From contig DKIV01000021.1 of assembly GCA_002454425.1 (NCBI GenBank), forward strand, positions 23,150 through 58,178: DNA of 35,029 nt, written 5' to 3'. The DNA comes from Sphingobacteriaceae bacterium UBA6709 (GTDB taxonomy: Bacteria > Bacteroidota > Bacteroidia > Sphingobacteriales > Sphingobacteriaceae). This document shows, one piece after another, positions 16,466 through 25,521 of this stretch (within the stretch, counting starts at the first letter, position 1; every line of letters starts with the position of its first letter). A model generated the notes under the pieces. The model was not told the DNA's origin and did not search any database. It was given only the letters and a program-made list of their open reading frames with translations. The position numbers were made by a program, and so were the translations under genes.

Positions 16466-18511
16466 CTATTGTTGCGCTAAGCCATAGCCGTTGGTGATCT
16501 TACCATTCGACTTACTTATCGTCTCAAAAGGAATGGGGTAAAAATATCGGGGTGGCGCCCCGGCAGATTTAATACCCGAGAGAATATTCCGATCATAGCT
16601 ACTTTGGTTATTCACAATATCAATGCCCCAGCTCGTGGCTTTATAGCCCTGAGCAATTAATGCACTTGCCTCAGGCCCTTTGGGATCAATATAATTAAAC
16701 AAGCCCTTTATTGCTACGTTATGGTCAGTACCCTTTACTTTTCCAGCCACGGCTGTTGTTGACCAATCATATTGTCCCCGCCAGCCTGGAAATAACGCGG
16801 GATTGGTAACGTCGGTACATTCGTATGTGAGCGGCTTATCCAGCTTCACATTCTTAGTAAAGATGTAACTTGAAATAACGTTGCCGTTGGCGAAACGATA
16901 ATAGCCATTGCTACGCAATCCGTTAATCATATTAGTCATCTCGGCGCGTACGGCAACGGCCTCCTCAGAAAACTTTCCGGAACGGATCATATCCCAACGC
17001 CGAACACCTTCCCCAATAAATTCAAACTTCCGTTCCTGAAATATGGCAGCAAGCAATGCCTCACCACTCAATCCACTGAGGTTATGAGCAGCATTGCCGA
17101 AGGCCCGCTCCCGAATCTGATTTACGAGACTCAATGCCTCGGCAGCAGACCCTAGCTCTGCTTTCACTTCGGCGAGCATAAGCATCACATCCGCCATCCG
17201 TAATACCGGATAATTTATTCCCGATTGCCTCTGAGCTGCTGAATACGGAGGATTCATTCTGTTCTCGTCCCACTTGTTTAAGCAGATACCTCCATCAAGC
17301 TTCGACCCCGGCTTAAAGGTCAGCATAGCCTCATTGCCATCACCATTGCTGCCGGTGACTGTAGCGGAAACATCCCGCCGCCTGTCGGCATTGTCAAACT
17401 CCCCGTAATATACGGTTGGAATGACGCGCACAGCGGAGAACGACTTTGTTGGAGCCGCATTCGAACCTCCTCCATTTGAAGGGCGACCGAAATTGTAAGG
17501 ATAGTCACTGGTGGTAGTTTGCCCCGACTGCCCTCCCTGTACATTGCCAATCTCAAATAACGATTCCGGGCTAACACGTAAATCATGCATATACTGAAAA
17601 TGCCGCTGAAAAGGATTACCTGTATAAGTACGCTCGTCGGTGCTTATCAGCGTTACGCTACCCTTATTATCTATTGCGGCCTGCAGGTACTGCTCGGCGA
17701 TTTTCAAATAATTCGCAAAGTCATTGCGTCTGGCATATTTACAGCTATATTCTTCAGCTCCTTTGGTCGTGAACTGTACCATACCATACAGTGCCCCCAC
17801 GTCTGTTCTGATGGTCTGATAGCCTGCTGAATATAGTGCGATCTCCCCTATAAGAGCATCAGCGAAGGTTCTGGACAAACGCTCAGCGGTTATTCCCCCT
17901 TCCCCTACGCGATACATCAGCGGCTCGACCTCTTTTAACGAGGCAATCAGCTTATCATAAATATCAAATCTTGAGCTCAGCTCATAATCATCTACATACG
18001 TGTTCTCATAACCATAGGGCACATCACCATAATGCTTTACAAGATTAAAGTAACACAATGCTCTGATCGTCATCGCTTCACCGTATAGCTGCGTCCAGTC
18101 TGATACCTTACCCGCTGCAAGATCTGCCTGATATGCCGGCTTTTCCGCAATGACAGAGGCTACTTTCGCGGCCCTCGCCAAGGTGCTGTAAAGATTATTA
18201 AACGGATCTTTCATCGCATCCACAGTAAGGTTCTCAGGCGTCATAATCGCATTTATATTATTTGTAGAGCTCGCTTCAGGATACATCTCTACATCCGATC
18301 CTATAGGATCATTCCAGCTGTACAAGCTAATGGCACAGTTCTGCCGGTAATTAGCATAACACCACGAAAGCGTTTTGAAAGTCTCCGAAGGTGTAGATGT
18401 TACAAACTCATCATCTGCATTAGAAGGCGACGATACCTCCAGGTAGTCCTTGCATCGCACACAAAACATACAAAGGACAAGAACTAAAATATAATTACTA
18501 AATCTTTTCAT
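16466..18511 (-). CDS. SusD/RagB-family outer-membrane glycan-binding lipoprotein
   Basis: A 681-residue surface lipoprotein that forms the lid over the SusC channel and binds glycan. The signal peptide ends at Cys20, followed by Lys-Asp, consistent with the charged surface-export signal of Bacteroidota lipoproteins. SusD landmarks include the N-terminal TPR-like helices with Y-G-E-A-M-T-I-R-A-L-C-Y-F-N-L-V-K-H-Y-G-D-V-P, the late P-V-L-R-M-A-D-V-M-L-M-L-A-E-V and I-R-E-R-A-F, and R-R-W-D-M-I-R-S-G-K-F. It is longer than the usual 500-600 residues. I chose the ATG at 18511 over a GTG at 18520 because it gives a normal lipoprotein signal. It starts 20 bases after the susC stop. Confidence 0.95.
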   Translation of the reverse strand: MKRFSNYILVLVLCMFCVRCKDYLEVSSPSNADDEFVTSTPSETFKTLSWCYANYRQNCAISLYSWNDPIGSDVEMYPEASSTNNINAIMTPENLTVDAMKDPFNNLYSTLARAAKVASVIAEKPAYQADLAAGKVSDWTQLYGEAMTIRALCYFNLVKHYGDVPYGYENTYVDDYELSSRFDIYDKLIASLKEVEPLMYRVGEGGITAERLSRTFADALIGEIALYSAGYQTIRTDVGALYGMVQFTTKGAEEYSCKYARRNDFANYLKIAEQYLQAAIDNKGSVTLISTDERTYTGNPFQRHFQYMHDLRVSPESLFEIGNVQGGQSGQTTTSDYPYNFGRPSNGGGSNAAPTKSFSAVRVIPTVYYGEFDNADRRRDVSATVTGSNGDGNEAMLTFKPGSKLDGGICLNKWDENRMNPPYSAAQRQSGINYPVLRMADVMLMLAEVKAELGSAAEALSLVNQIRERAFGNAAHNLSGLSGEALLAAIFQERKFEFIGEGVRRWDMIRSGKFSEEAVAVRAEMTNMINGLRSNGYYRFANGNVISSYIFTKNVKLDKPLTYECTDVTNPALFPGWRGQYDWSTTAVAGKVKGTDHNVAIKGLFNYIDPKGPEASALIAQGYKATSWGIDIVNNQSSYDRNILSGIKSAGAPPRYFYPIPFETISKSNGKITNGYGLAQQ

Positions 18512-18531
18512 GATCAACACATTTCATTCAG

Positions 18532-21500
18532 TTAAAAACTTAGATTCATTCCTACAACGAACGACCGGGCGCGAGGATAGGTACCCCAATCTAAACCTGT
18601 AGTGGGATAAACTGCATGGTTCTGAGCGGTGTTAGCATTTACCTCGGGATCCAAACCTGAATAGCCGGTAAGGGTAAAGAGGTTGTAAACGCTACCATGC
18701 AAACGCAGATTGCTAGCTCCGATTTTTTTCAGGATCTTCGCGGGAAGGCTGTAGCCAAATGTCAGCGTATTCAAACGCAGATACGAACCGTCCTCAATAC
18801 CTAAAGATGAGGACACACCATTCTCATTATATGCAAGGGGCAATGAGGCGCTTTGATTCGCTGCCGCCAACTGCTCAGGAGTCGACAGCCTTGTTAACTG
18901 TCCGTTGACAACATCATAGATCTTATAGGAATCATTCAATAACGCGAACTTATTCTCATATACTCCCGACTCCTTATATCCGTAAAGAGAGCCCAGCTTA
19001 TTCACATTATAGATTTCGTTGCCGTAGCTCCAGTTGAAGAATAAAGCCAGATCAAAACGCTTATAAGACGCGCTAACATTGAAACCGCCGGTGTGGGTGG
19101 GGTTCATATTTCCTATCGTAGTAAGATCATTATCGTCAATCTTGCCATTGCTGTCAAGGTCCTTGTACTTAATTACCCCGGGATAAGCAATCTGCCCTGA
19201 GGGACGCTCTGTAGGCCCAATGCCATGCAATGCCCCTATAAAAGATCCTACATCGGCGATACCCGACTTCAACGTATAGACGCCGTTTTGATAGTTAAAA
19301 TCATCTGTGGTATAGAAACCATCATACACTAATCCACGCACGATACCTACGGGCTGACCAACTTTCAACACATAATCGGCCGTAGGATAAGTGCTTGAAC
19401 TAGCCCAGGCAGTACCGTACAGTCCTGTCACGTTAGGCGCCAGACGGTCAACATTCCCTTTATTGAAATTGATATTTGCTCCAGCTGTAATATTCCAGTT
19501 TGTATTCTTCAGCAGCACTCCTGATAAGGAGAACTCCAGTCCCTTATTACTTGTCTGACCGATGTTCGCATACGTGGTGGTGAAGCCCGTAATTCCGGGG
19601 ATCGTCGTAAGCATCAGCAGATCCTTGGTGGTGTTTTTATACAGATCCAGCGTACCCCACAGCCTGTTTTTCAAGAGAGAAAAATCCAATCCAAGGTTTC
19701 GGGTAACGGTAGTTTCCCATTTCAGATCCTTGTTCGCCATCTCTGTAGACGCAAGATCGTACGCCGTCTGATATTGATTGTTCAATACATACTGCCATCG
19801 GCGATCGGTTTCCGAGGCCCATAATTGCGACCACAAGTTAGCGCTGATACCATCATTTCCTACCTCTCCATAAGAAAAGCGTGCCTTCAGATTATCTAAC
19901 CAGCTGACATCCTTAAGAAATGCCTCGTCCGACAAACGCCAGGCAATCGCTGCGGCTGGAAAATATCCCCACCTGTTGGTAGGCGTAAATTTCGAAGATC
20001 CGTCTGTACGGAAGGTTAACGTCAGCAGATAGCGATCCAATAAGTTGTAATCTGCCCGCCCGAAGAAGGACATGATGCGTCCCGGCGTGTTAATGCCCGA
20101 TGAAAAAGCGCTTGTCCCGGCGGTCTGATCATATTGATTGATCATTGCGAAGGCATTATCTTTAGTAAAGTTCGCCGGAAAATGATTAGCTGTAATTCTC
20201 ATGTTGGTCCCTCCGGAATTGTTCAGCTCATAGCCGGCAAGCACATTCAGACGGTGTATCCTGGCAAAAGTCTTCTCGTAGCTCAAGGTATTTACCCAGC
20301 GTAAGGCCCAACTATCCGATTTCTGATAATCCACGGATCCGGCAAAGAGCTTCTCACCAGTAACGTCATCAAGATAATTATTGTATGTGGCGCCTCCCCA
20401 GATCTTAGACTCGTTCCATGCTCGCGTCAAGGTCACGTCACTATGAAAGGTCAGTCCCTTAATAACGCCCCAGTTCAGCGCGGCCGTACCAAAAAGATTC
20501 TGCTTTCCCGTAAGAGGCTCGTAATCCTCTATACGGCTCTTGGGACTGTAAGCATCCCAGGAAGAGAACTTCCCATATTGCTCCATGTTCCCTTCCCGTA
20601 ATGCGGCAAGGTCTCCCAAAATATGAGCCGTAGCAATAGGCCTGAAGCGATATGAAGATGACAACAGCGATCCACTGCCGCTGGTGGTACCTTCATTTCC
20701 GAAATTAGATATATTGGTATAGCGGGCATCGACGCTCACATCCAGGTTATCAGCGAGCTTCTGATTTATCCTCAAATATGAATTCGCCCGGCGGGCATAA
20801 GAGTTTATTTTCATGCCTTGATCGTCAATATAGTTCGCTGAGAACAGCACCTTTGTTTTCTCAGATCCGCCGCTAATAGAGACATCATGATTGTGAGATA
20901 CAGAGCTATTATAAACGTCGCGCTGAATATCGTCTGACTTCATTCCCCGGTAACTCTCAATGCCCCCGGAATTTGAACCTGTATAATCCCCAATGCCGTA
21001 CAACTTCTCAAAAGGAATACGATAAGCGCTGCCATTGGCGTCAGCATTTGCCCATACATATTTCAGGTAATCGTACGGACTCAGAGACTCTAGATATTTC
21101 GTTGGCTGGTTAAAGCGAACATAATTGCTATAAGTCACCGTACCTTTTCCTGACCTGGCTTTCTTGGTGGTAATCAGGATAACACCGTTGGCCCCCCGGG
21201 CGCCATAAATCGCCGTGGACGAGGCGTCTTTCAGAACATCGACACTTTCCACCTGATCGGGAGAAATATCATTCATCGACCCTACAATCACTCCGTCAAC
21301 GAGGATCAAAGGATCATTACTCTGCGAAATAGAACCGCCACCCCGGATACGAATAGATACCGCAGCATCCGGACGACCATCCTGCGACACAACATTTACG
21401 CCGGGAAGCTTTCCCTGAAGTGCCTGAGCTACGTTCGCCACCGGTGTTGCCGCAATGTTTTTACCACTTACAGATGCTACTGATCCCGTGAGATCCCTTC

Positions 21501-21870
21501 TTCGTACAGTCTGGTAACCCACCACCACCACTTCATCCAGCAGCGCGGCATCATCCTTTAGAATAACAGATAAGGGTTTTCCGGCTACAATGTCGATGGT
21601 CTGCGATTCCATGCCGAGGAATTTCACGTCAACCTGCTTTGCTGTCCTAGGCACCGCAAGACTGAAATTCCCATTCACGTCACTCGACGTTCCTATGTTC
21701 GGACTGCCGTGTACGCTTATTACCGCCCCCATCACTGCCGCTCCCGAGGCATCTTTCACGGTGCCTTTAATCGTGATATTCTGAGAATAAGCCAGTCCTG
21801 TAATACAGCTCAACAGCAGCACCAATAAAAAGATTATCCTTCCTTTCAGTTTTTCTCGTGTTTGTTTCAT
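18532..21870 (-). CDS. SusC/RagA-family TonB-dependent outer-membrane transporter
   Basis: A 1112-residue TonB-dependent receptor. After a signal peptide (cleaved near residue 30) it has a carboxypeptidase-D regulatory-like beta-sandwich (about 33-110), a TonB-box-like E-V-V-V-V-G-Y at about 113-119, a plug domain (about 125-240) with L-Q-G-K-L-P-G-V and D-P-L-I-L-V-D-G-V, then a long beta-barrel ending in a terminal aromatic (N-L-S-F). No anti-sigma-interacting STN domain precedes the sandwich, so direct sigma/anti-sigma signalling is not indicated. Together with SusD it forms the pedal-bin importer for oligosaccharides. It heads the operon, and the region upstream is rich in inverted repeats. 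No regulator gene is adjacent. Confidence 0.96.
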   Translation of the reverse strand: MKQTREKLKGRIIFLLVLLLSCITGLAYSQNITIKGTVKDASGAAVMGAVISVHGSPNIGTSSDVNGNFSLAVPRTAKQVDVKFLGMESQTIDIVAGKPLSVILKDDAALLDEVVVVGYQTVRRRDLTGSVASVSGKNIAATPVANVAQALQGKLPGVNVVSQDGRPDAAVSIRIRGGGSISQSNDPLILVDGVIVGSMNDISPDQVESVDVLKDASSTAIYGARGANGVILITTKKARSGKGTVTYSNYVRFNQPTKYLESLSPYDYLKYVWANADANGSAYRIPFEKLYGIGDYTGSNSGGIESYRGMKSDDIQRDVYNSSVSHNHDVSISGGSEKTKVLFSANYIDDQGMKINSYARRANSYLRINQKLADNLDVSVDARYTNISNFGNEGTTSGSGSLLSSSYRFRPIATAHILGDLAALREGNMEQYGKFSSWDAYSPKSRIEDYEPLTGKQNLFGTAALNWGVIKGLTFHSDVTLTRAWNESKIWGGATYNNYLDDVTGEKLFAGSVDYQKSDSWALRWVNTLSYEKTFARIHRLNVLAGYELNNSGGTNMRITANHFPANFTKDNAFAMINQYDQTAGTSAFSSGINTPGRIMSFFGRADYNLLDRYLLTLTFRTDGSSKFTPTNRWGYFPAAAIAWRLSDEAFLKDVSWLDNLKARFSYGEVGNDGISANLWSQLWASETDRRWQYVLNNQYQTAYDLASTEMANKDLKWETTVTRNLGLDFSLLKNRLWGTLDLYKNTTKDLLMLTTIPGITGFTTTYANIGQTSNKGLEFSLSGVLLKNTNWNITAGANINFNKGNVDRLAPNVTGLYGTAWASSSTYPTADYVLKVGQPVGIVRGLVYDGFYTTDDFNYQNGVYTLKSGIADVGSFIGALHGIGPTERPSGQIAYPGVIKYKDLDSNGKIDDNDLTTIGNMNPTHTGGFNVSASYKRFDLALFFNWSYGNEIYNVNKLGSLYGYKESGVYENKFALLNDSYKIYDVVNGQLTRLSTPEQLAAANQSASLPLAYNENGVSSSLGIEDGSYLRLNTLTFGYSLPAKILKKIGASNLRLHGSVYNLFTLTGYSGLDPEVNANTAQNHAVYPTTGLDWGTYPRARSFVVGMNLSF

Positions 21871-21978
21871 GTTTTATAATATGCTTAGTATTAAAAAAAG
21901 CTGATGCCGCAAAAGGAAGTACTATCCCTTGCCAGTTGCAGCCTGTCCTTTAGATTTCGTTTGCCTTCCGTAGCTGGT

Positions 21979-22078
21979 CGTCATGAAGATGATAGCCTCC
22001 CGGGCAGATATACGCTCTATTACATAGAGCGTGTTCAGATCTTGGGTGCTTATCATGACGGGGCGCTTGCGCAAGCGC
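21979..22078. repeat. Inverted repeats in the leader upstream of susC
   Basis: Three symmetric elements lie close together, 109 to 208 bases upstream of the susC ATG. CGTCATGA (21979-21986) pairs with TCATGACG (22053-22060). Between them is a 9-bp hairpin ACGCTCTAT-TAC-ATAGAGCGT (22012-22032). Directly after is a perfect 16-bp palindrome GCGCTTGCGCAAGCGC (22063-22078). They could form an RNA attenuator, an antisense RNA, or a regulator-binding site; the sequence does not say which. Confidence 0.5.
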
Positions 22079-22174
22079 AGTCATTCGGTTAATGGTGCAC
22101 GTAGATGGTAGCGGTCCTTAGTTCATAGAATCCTCCTTTCTAAGTAAGATTGATAATCAGAATAAAACAGGCTC

Positions 22175-22225
22175 CTTTTTCACATCGTCAAACTGACGCT
22201 CTGCCTGCGAGTAAAAGTGAAAAAA
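22175..22225. repeat. Nested inverted repeat upstream of susC
   Basis: An outer repeat (TTTTTCAC at 22176-22183 with GTGAAAAA at 22217-22224) encloses a hairpin CGTCA-aac-TGACG at 22186-22198. It belongs to the same 558-base gene-free interval (21871-22428), in which no open frame is convincing and no TAnnTTTG box was found for susC. Confidence 0.45.
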
Positions 22226-22389
22226 GCGCTGCCGCTGAGGGTCTAAAAACTGATATAATTGGTTAAATAATTGGCATGCCGTCCTTTTTTCCGATCTGCG
22301 ACCTGAACGCGGAACATCAGGATAAATATTTGGGGTAACGATTTGATGAAGATCAGCCGAAAGGAATAGTTGATAAGATACTCATAGGT

Positions 22390-22434
22390 GAATAAACAGA
22401 AGAGGCGACAAATTGCCGCCTCTTCTGTTTATTC
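22390..22434. terminator. Long hairpin overlapping the end of the pseudouridine synthase gene
   Basis: A perfect 18-bp inverted repeat (22390-22407 and 22417-22434) with a 9-base loop. It includes the TTA complement of the stop codon at 22429-22431. A five-T run follows on the plus strand, and none follows on the minus strand. It most likely ends the panB-rluA transcript and may also insulate the susC leader. Confidence 0.65.
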
Positions 22435-23139
22435 AAATTTTTCCCAAAAGCCATCCCGCGGTAGCGGAGCTTCTATATTAACGGGTTCCTTTTTCACAGG
22501 ATGTATAAATTGCAGTCTACGCGCATGTAAGCAAATAGTCTTCCGAATGCTTCCCCTTGGATATCCATATTTATTGTCACCTACTATGGGACAGTCCAAA
22601 GTTGACAATTGCACTCTTATCTGATGCGGACGACCTGTAATAGGGTCAACCTCTATAAGATAGTAACTATCAACTTTCCTTATGAGTTTGTAATTCAACT
22701 CCGCACGGAGACTTCCTTTTACCTCCTGCTTATGCGCGGTGGTGATGTTCTTCTTTGGATTCTTGACCAACCAATGTATGAGATTTCCCGACTCAGGCTT
22801 AGGCGCGTTACGCGTTACAGCCCAATAGGTCTTCTTCATCTCGCGATTTTTAAACATCGCGTTAATACGGTCAAGAGCCTTGCTTGTTTTCGCAAACAGG
22901 ATCACCCCCGAGACAGGTCTGTCAAGGCGGTGTACTACCCCCAGAAAAGCACTGTTGGGCTTATTATATTTTTTTGCCAGGTAGCGCTTTACCTTCTCAT
23001 CCAGCGACTCATCACCAGTATCATCTACCTGCACAATATCGCCACCTCGCTTGTTTATGGCGATAAGATGGTTGTCTTCATACAACACATCTCTGTCCGT
23101 TATATCTTCCCGCGAATGTATGAACTCAGCTCTAGCCAT
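22429..23139 (-). CDS. RluA-family RNA pseudouridine synthase
   Basis: A 236-residue enzyme that isomerises uridine to pseudouridine in rRNA or tRNA. The catalytic motif H-R-L-D-R-P-V-S-G is at residues 70-78, with Asp73 the nucleophile, followed by A-K-T-S-K-A and K-T-Y-W-A-V. The C-terminal G-R-P-H-Q-I-R-V-Q-L motif of the family is present. It lacks an N-terminal S4 RNA-binding domain, so it is of the short RluA/RluC-like type; the exact target uridine cannot be assigned. It begins 14 bases after panB and is probably cotranscribed with it. Its stop codon lies inside an 18-bp terminator-like hairpin. Confidence 0.9.
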   Translation of the reverse strand: MARAEFIHSREDITDRDVLYEDNHLIAINKRGGDIVQVDDTGDESLDEKVKRYLAKKYNKPNSAFLGVVHRLDRPVSGVILFAKTSKALDRINAMFKNREMKKTYWAVTRNAPKPESGNLIHWLVKNPKKNITTAHKQEVKGSLRAELNYKLIRKVDSYYLIEVDPITGRPHQIRVQLSTLDCPIVGDNKYGYPRGSIRKTICLHARRLQFIHPVKKEPVNIEAPLPRDGFWEKFE

Positions 23140-23153
23140 TTTAAACGCCTTAT

Positions 23154-23969
23154 TTAATATTGTTCCTGTGTATTGGGAAAGTCACCACTTTTGACATCTC
23201 CCACATACGACTGTACAGCCCCTGAAATCTGAGTATATAGATCCAGATACTGACGCAGGAAACGCGGTTTAAAACCTTTATTCAGGCCAAGCATATCATG
23301 CACCACGAGCACCTGCCCATCGCAACCGTTACCCGCGCCGATACCAATGGTTGGGATCGACACACTCTGCGTCGCCTCTGCAGCCAGGACGGCAGGAATT
23401 TTCTCCATCACTACAGAAAAACATCCTACCTCTTCCAGTAGCTTGATATCTTTTTTAAGCTTTGCTGCTTCAGCATCTTCCTTTGCCCGTACACTATATG
23501 TACCAAACTTATTAATCGACTGAGGTGTCAGACCTAAATGACCCATCACCGGAATCCCGGCAGAAAGAATCTTCTCGACAGACTCCAGAATTTCTTCACC
23601 GCCCTCAAGCTTTAACGCGTGTACTCCCGATTCGCGCATCATGCGCACCGCCGACTTAAGTGCCAGCTTCGGGTTACCCTGATAAGTGCCAAAAGGAAGA
23701 TCCGCCACAACCAGACTTCTTTTCGCTCCGCGAACAACAGAGGCGGCATGATAAATCATCTGATCCAGCGTTATCGGCAATGTTGTTTCATGACCCGCCA
23801 TTACATTTGACGCCGAGTCTCCCACTAAAATAGCGTCAATACCTGCATCGTCAACGATCCTTGCAATTGAATAATCATAGGCCGTTAACATGCTGATCTT
23901 CTCTCCACGTTGCTTCATCTCTCGCAACGTGTTAGTAGTAATGCGCTTTATTACGGTATTTACAGACAT
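23154..23969 (-). CDS. panB: 3-methyl-2-oxobutanoate hydroxymethyltransferase
   Basis: A 271-residue enzyme of pantothenate (coenzyme A) synthesis. It transfers a hydroxymethyl group from methylene-tetrahydrofolate to ketoisovalerate, making ketopantoate. Family marks are S-M-L-T-A-Y-D-Y, the metal ligands in V-G-D-S and V-A-D-L-P-F-G-T-Y, K-L-E-G-G, G-H-L-G-L-T-P-Q-S and the catalytic glutamate in V-M-E-K-I-P. Length is normal. It is divergent from carA, with its own putative -7 box 16 bases upstream of the ATG. No panC or panD is adjacent. Confidence 0.95.
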   Translation of the reverse strand: MSVNTVIKRITTNTLREMKQRGEKISMLTAYDYSIARIVDDAGIDAILVGDSASNVMAGHETTLPITLDQMIYHAASVVRGAKRSLVVADLPFGTYQGNPKLALKSAVRMMRESGVHALKLEGGEEILESVEKILSAGIPVMGHLGLTPQSINKFGTYSVRAKEDAEAAKLKKDIKLLEEVGCFSVVMEKIPAVLAAEATQSVSIPTIGIGAGNGCDGQVLVVHDMLGLNKGFKPRFLRQYLDLYTQISGAVQSYVGDVKSGDFPNTQEQY

Positions 23970-23985
23970 TTCTATGTTTTTTAGG

Positions 23986-23993
23986 CAAAGGTA
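23986..23993 (-). promoter_or_regulatory. -7 promoter element of panB
   Basis: The minus strand reads TACCTTTG, 16 bases before the panB ATG. It faces an identical element for carA 41 bases away on the other strand. Confidence 0.55.
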
Positions 23994-24034
23994 GATTAAA
24001 TTTATTTACTGTTTTATAAAAACGATATATTTAC

Positions 24035-24042
24035 TACCTTTG
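24035..24042 (+). promoter_or_regulatory. -7 promoter element of carA with a long leader
   Basis: TACCTTTG (TAnnTTTG) lies 207 bases before the carA ATG, predicting a leader of about 200 bases. The leader holds a pyrimidine-rich run (about 24118-24150) and an open frame starting GTG at 24049 and stopping at 24243, six bases before carA. Either could be regulatory or chance. Confidence 0.45.
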
Positions 24043-24249
24043 TCTCCCGTGAAAATCGAAGACAATAGCTTCCGCCTGTTGTACTCTCCGCTGGGCAATT
24101 CTTCCGGCAAACTAAAGCTTTTTCATTTATTTTCAGTTTTTTCCTCTTTATGGCAAGGCATCGGTAAATCCGACTCCCGGCATAAATATGGACCATTGAA
24201 ACAAATGACTTACAAACGAATATTTACAATACATACCACATAAGTTAAA

Positions 24250-25350
24250 ATGATCAACTATATCAAATTGCCGGCTGTACTGCTGCTAGAAGACGGTACA
24301 GTATTTCACGGAAAAGCAGCAGGTAAGATTGGAACCACTACAGGAGAAATCTGCTTTAATACAGGCATGACCGGATATCAGGAGGTTTTTACTGACCCCT
24401 CTTATTTCGGCCAGATCATGGTCACCACCAATGCACATATTGGGAATTATGGTGTAAATAAAGAGGAAATTGAGTCTGACGACATCAAGATCGCAGGTCT
24501 TGTTTGCAAGAACTTCAATATTACCTACAGCCGCAAGATGTCTGATCAGTCAATACAAGACTATTTCCAGGAGCAGAATTTAGTTGGGATCTCTGATGTG
24601 GATACTCGTTCTCTCGTGCGCCACATCCGCGATAAAGGAGCGATGAACGCTATCATCTCTTCAGAAATCCTCGATGTTGAAGCGCTCAAAAAGAAACTCG
24701 CTGAAGTGCCTTCTATGGATGGTCTCGAATTATCATCACAGGTAAGCACAAAAGAGCCTTACTATTATGGTAAAGAGGACGCTGCAAACCGCATCGCGGT
24801 ACTAGACTTAGGTGTTAAGAAAAATATTCTTAGAAACTTCGACCATCGCGATGTTTACGCGAAAGTGTTCCCCGCGAAAACAAGCTTCGAAGAAATGGAA
24901 GCATGGGGTGCTCAGGGATACTTCATCTCTAATGGCCCTGGCGATCCATCTGCCATGCCTTACGCTATCGACACTGTTAAGAAAATTCTCGCTGCCGATA
25001 AGCCACTGTTTGGTATATGCTTGGGTCATCAACTTCTTGCGCAAGCCAATGATATTAGAACAGAGAAAATGTTCAATGGACACCGCGGATTGAACCACCC
25101 TGTAAAGAATATCATCATTGACCACTGCGAGGTAACCTCTCAAAATCATGGCTTTGGTGTTATCGCTGAAGATGTTGAGAAATCCGATAAGGTCGAAATC
25201 ACTCACCTTAACCTCAACGACAACTCCATCGAAGGTATCAGAGTAAAAGGAAAAAAAGCATTTTCGGTACAATATCACCCGGAATCTTCTCCTGGTCCTC
25301 ACGATTCACGTTACTTATTTGATCAGTTCGTAGACATGCTTCAGGCATAA
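24250..25350 (+). CDS. carA: Carbamoyl-phosphate synthase small subunit
   Basis: A 366-residue glutaminase subunit that supplies ammonia for carbamoyl phosphate, the precursor of pyrimidines and arginine. The N-terminal CPSase small-chain domain (residues 8-140, with C-F-N-T-G-M-T-G-Y-Q-E) is followed by a class I glutamine amidotransferase domain. Its triad is Cys257 in G-I-C-L-G-H-Q, His343 and Glu345 in H-P-E-S-S-P-G-P. S-N-G-P-G-D-P is also intact. The large subunit carB is not next to it; enolase follows after 171 bases. The start at 24250 matches the domain boundary well. Confidence 0.96.
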   Translation: MINYIKLPAVLLLEDGTVFHGKAAGKIGTTTGEICFNTGMTGYQEVFTDPSYFGQIMVTTNAHIGNYGVNKEEIESDDIKIAGLVCKNFNITYSRKMSDQSIQDYFQEQNLVGISDVDTRSLVRHIRDKGAMNAIISSEILDVEALKKKLAEVPSMDGLELSSQVSTKEPYYYGKEDAANRIAVLDLGVKKNILRNFDHRDVYAKVFPAKTSFEEMEAWGAQGYFISNGPGDPSAMPYAIDTVKKILAADKPLFGICLGHQLLAQANDIRTEKMFNGHRGLNHPVKNIIIDHCEVTSQNHGFGVIAEDVEKSDKVEITHLNLNDNSIEGIRVKGKKAFSVQYHPESSPGPHDSRYLFDQFVDMLQA

Positions 25351-25413
25351 TATTTTCTGCGCAAGATCACATTACAAAGTAATTTACGTTATTTTTACTG
25401 ACACAGGAACAAC

Positions 25414-25421
25414 TATTTTTG
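25414..25421 (+). promoter_or_regulatory. -7 promoter element of eno
   Basis: TATTTTTG (TAnnTTTG) lies 100 bases before the enolase ATG and gives a leader of about 95 bases. A small ATTAC-aaa-GTAAT hairpin (25371-25383) sits upstream, after the carA stop. Confidence 0.4.
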
Positions 25422-25521
25422 GAGCGCCTGTTAATAAACAAATAACGCAAAGGAAACTTTTAATTTTTATAAAGTTGCCTACTTTAAACGCCTATTAGAT
25501 AATTTTTTAATATATAATACG

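Noticed and set aside
22609..23157. 182-codon plus-strand frame antisense to the pseudouridine synthase gene
   Set aside because: It lies wholly over a well-supported RluA-family gene and shows no family motif; it is a shadow frame.
24808..25302. 164-codon minus-strand frame antisense to carA
   Set aside because: It lies over the catalytic domain of carA and looks like a shadow frame.
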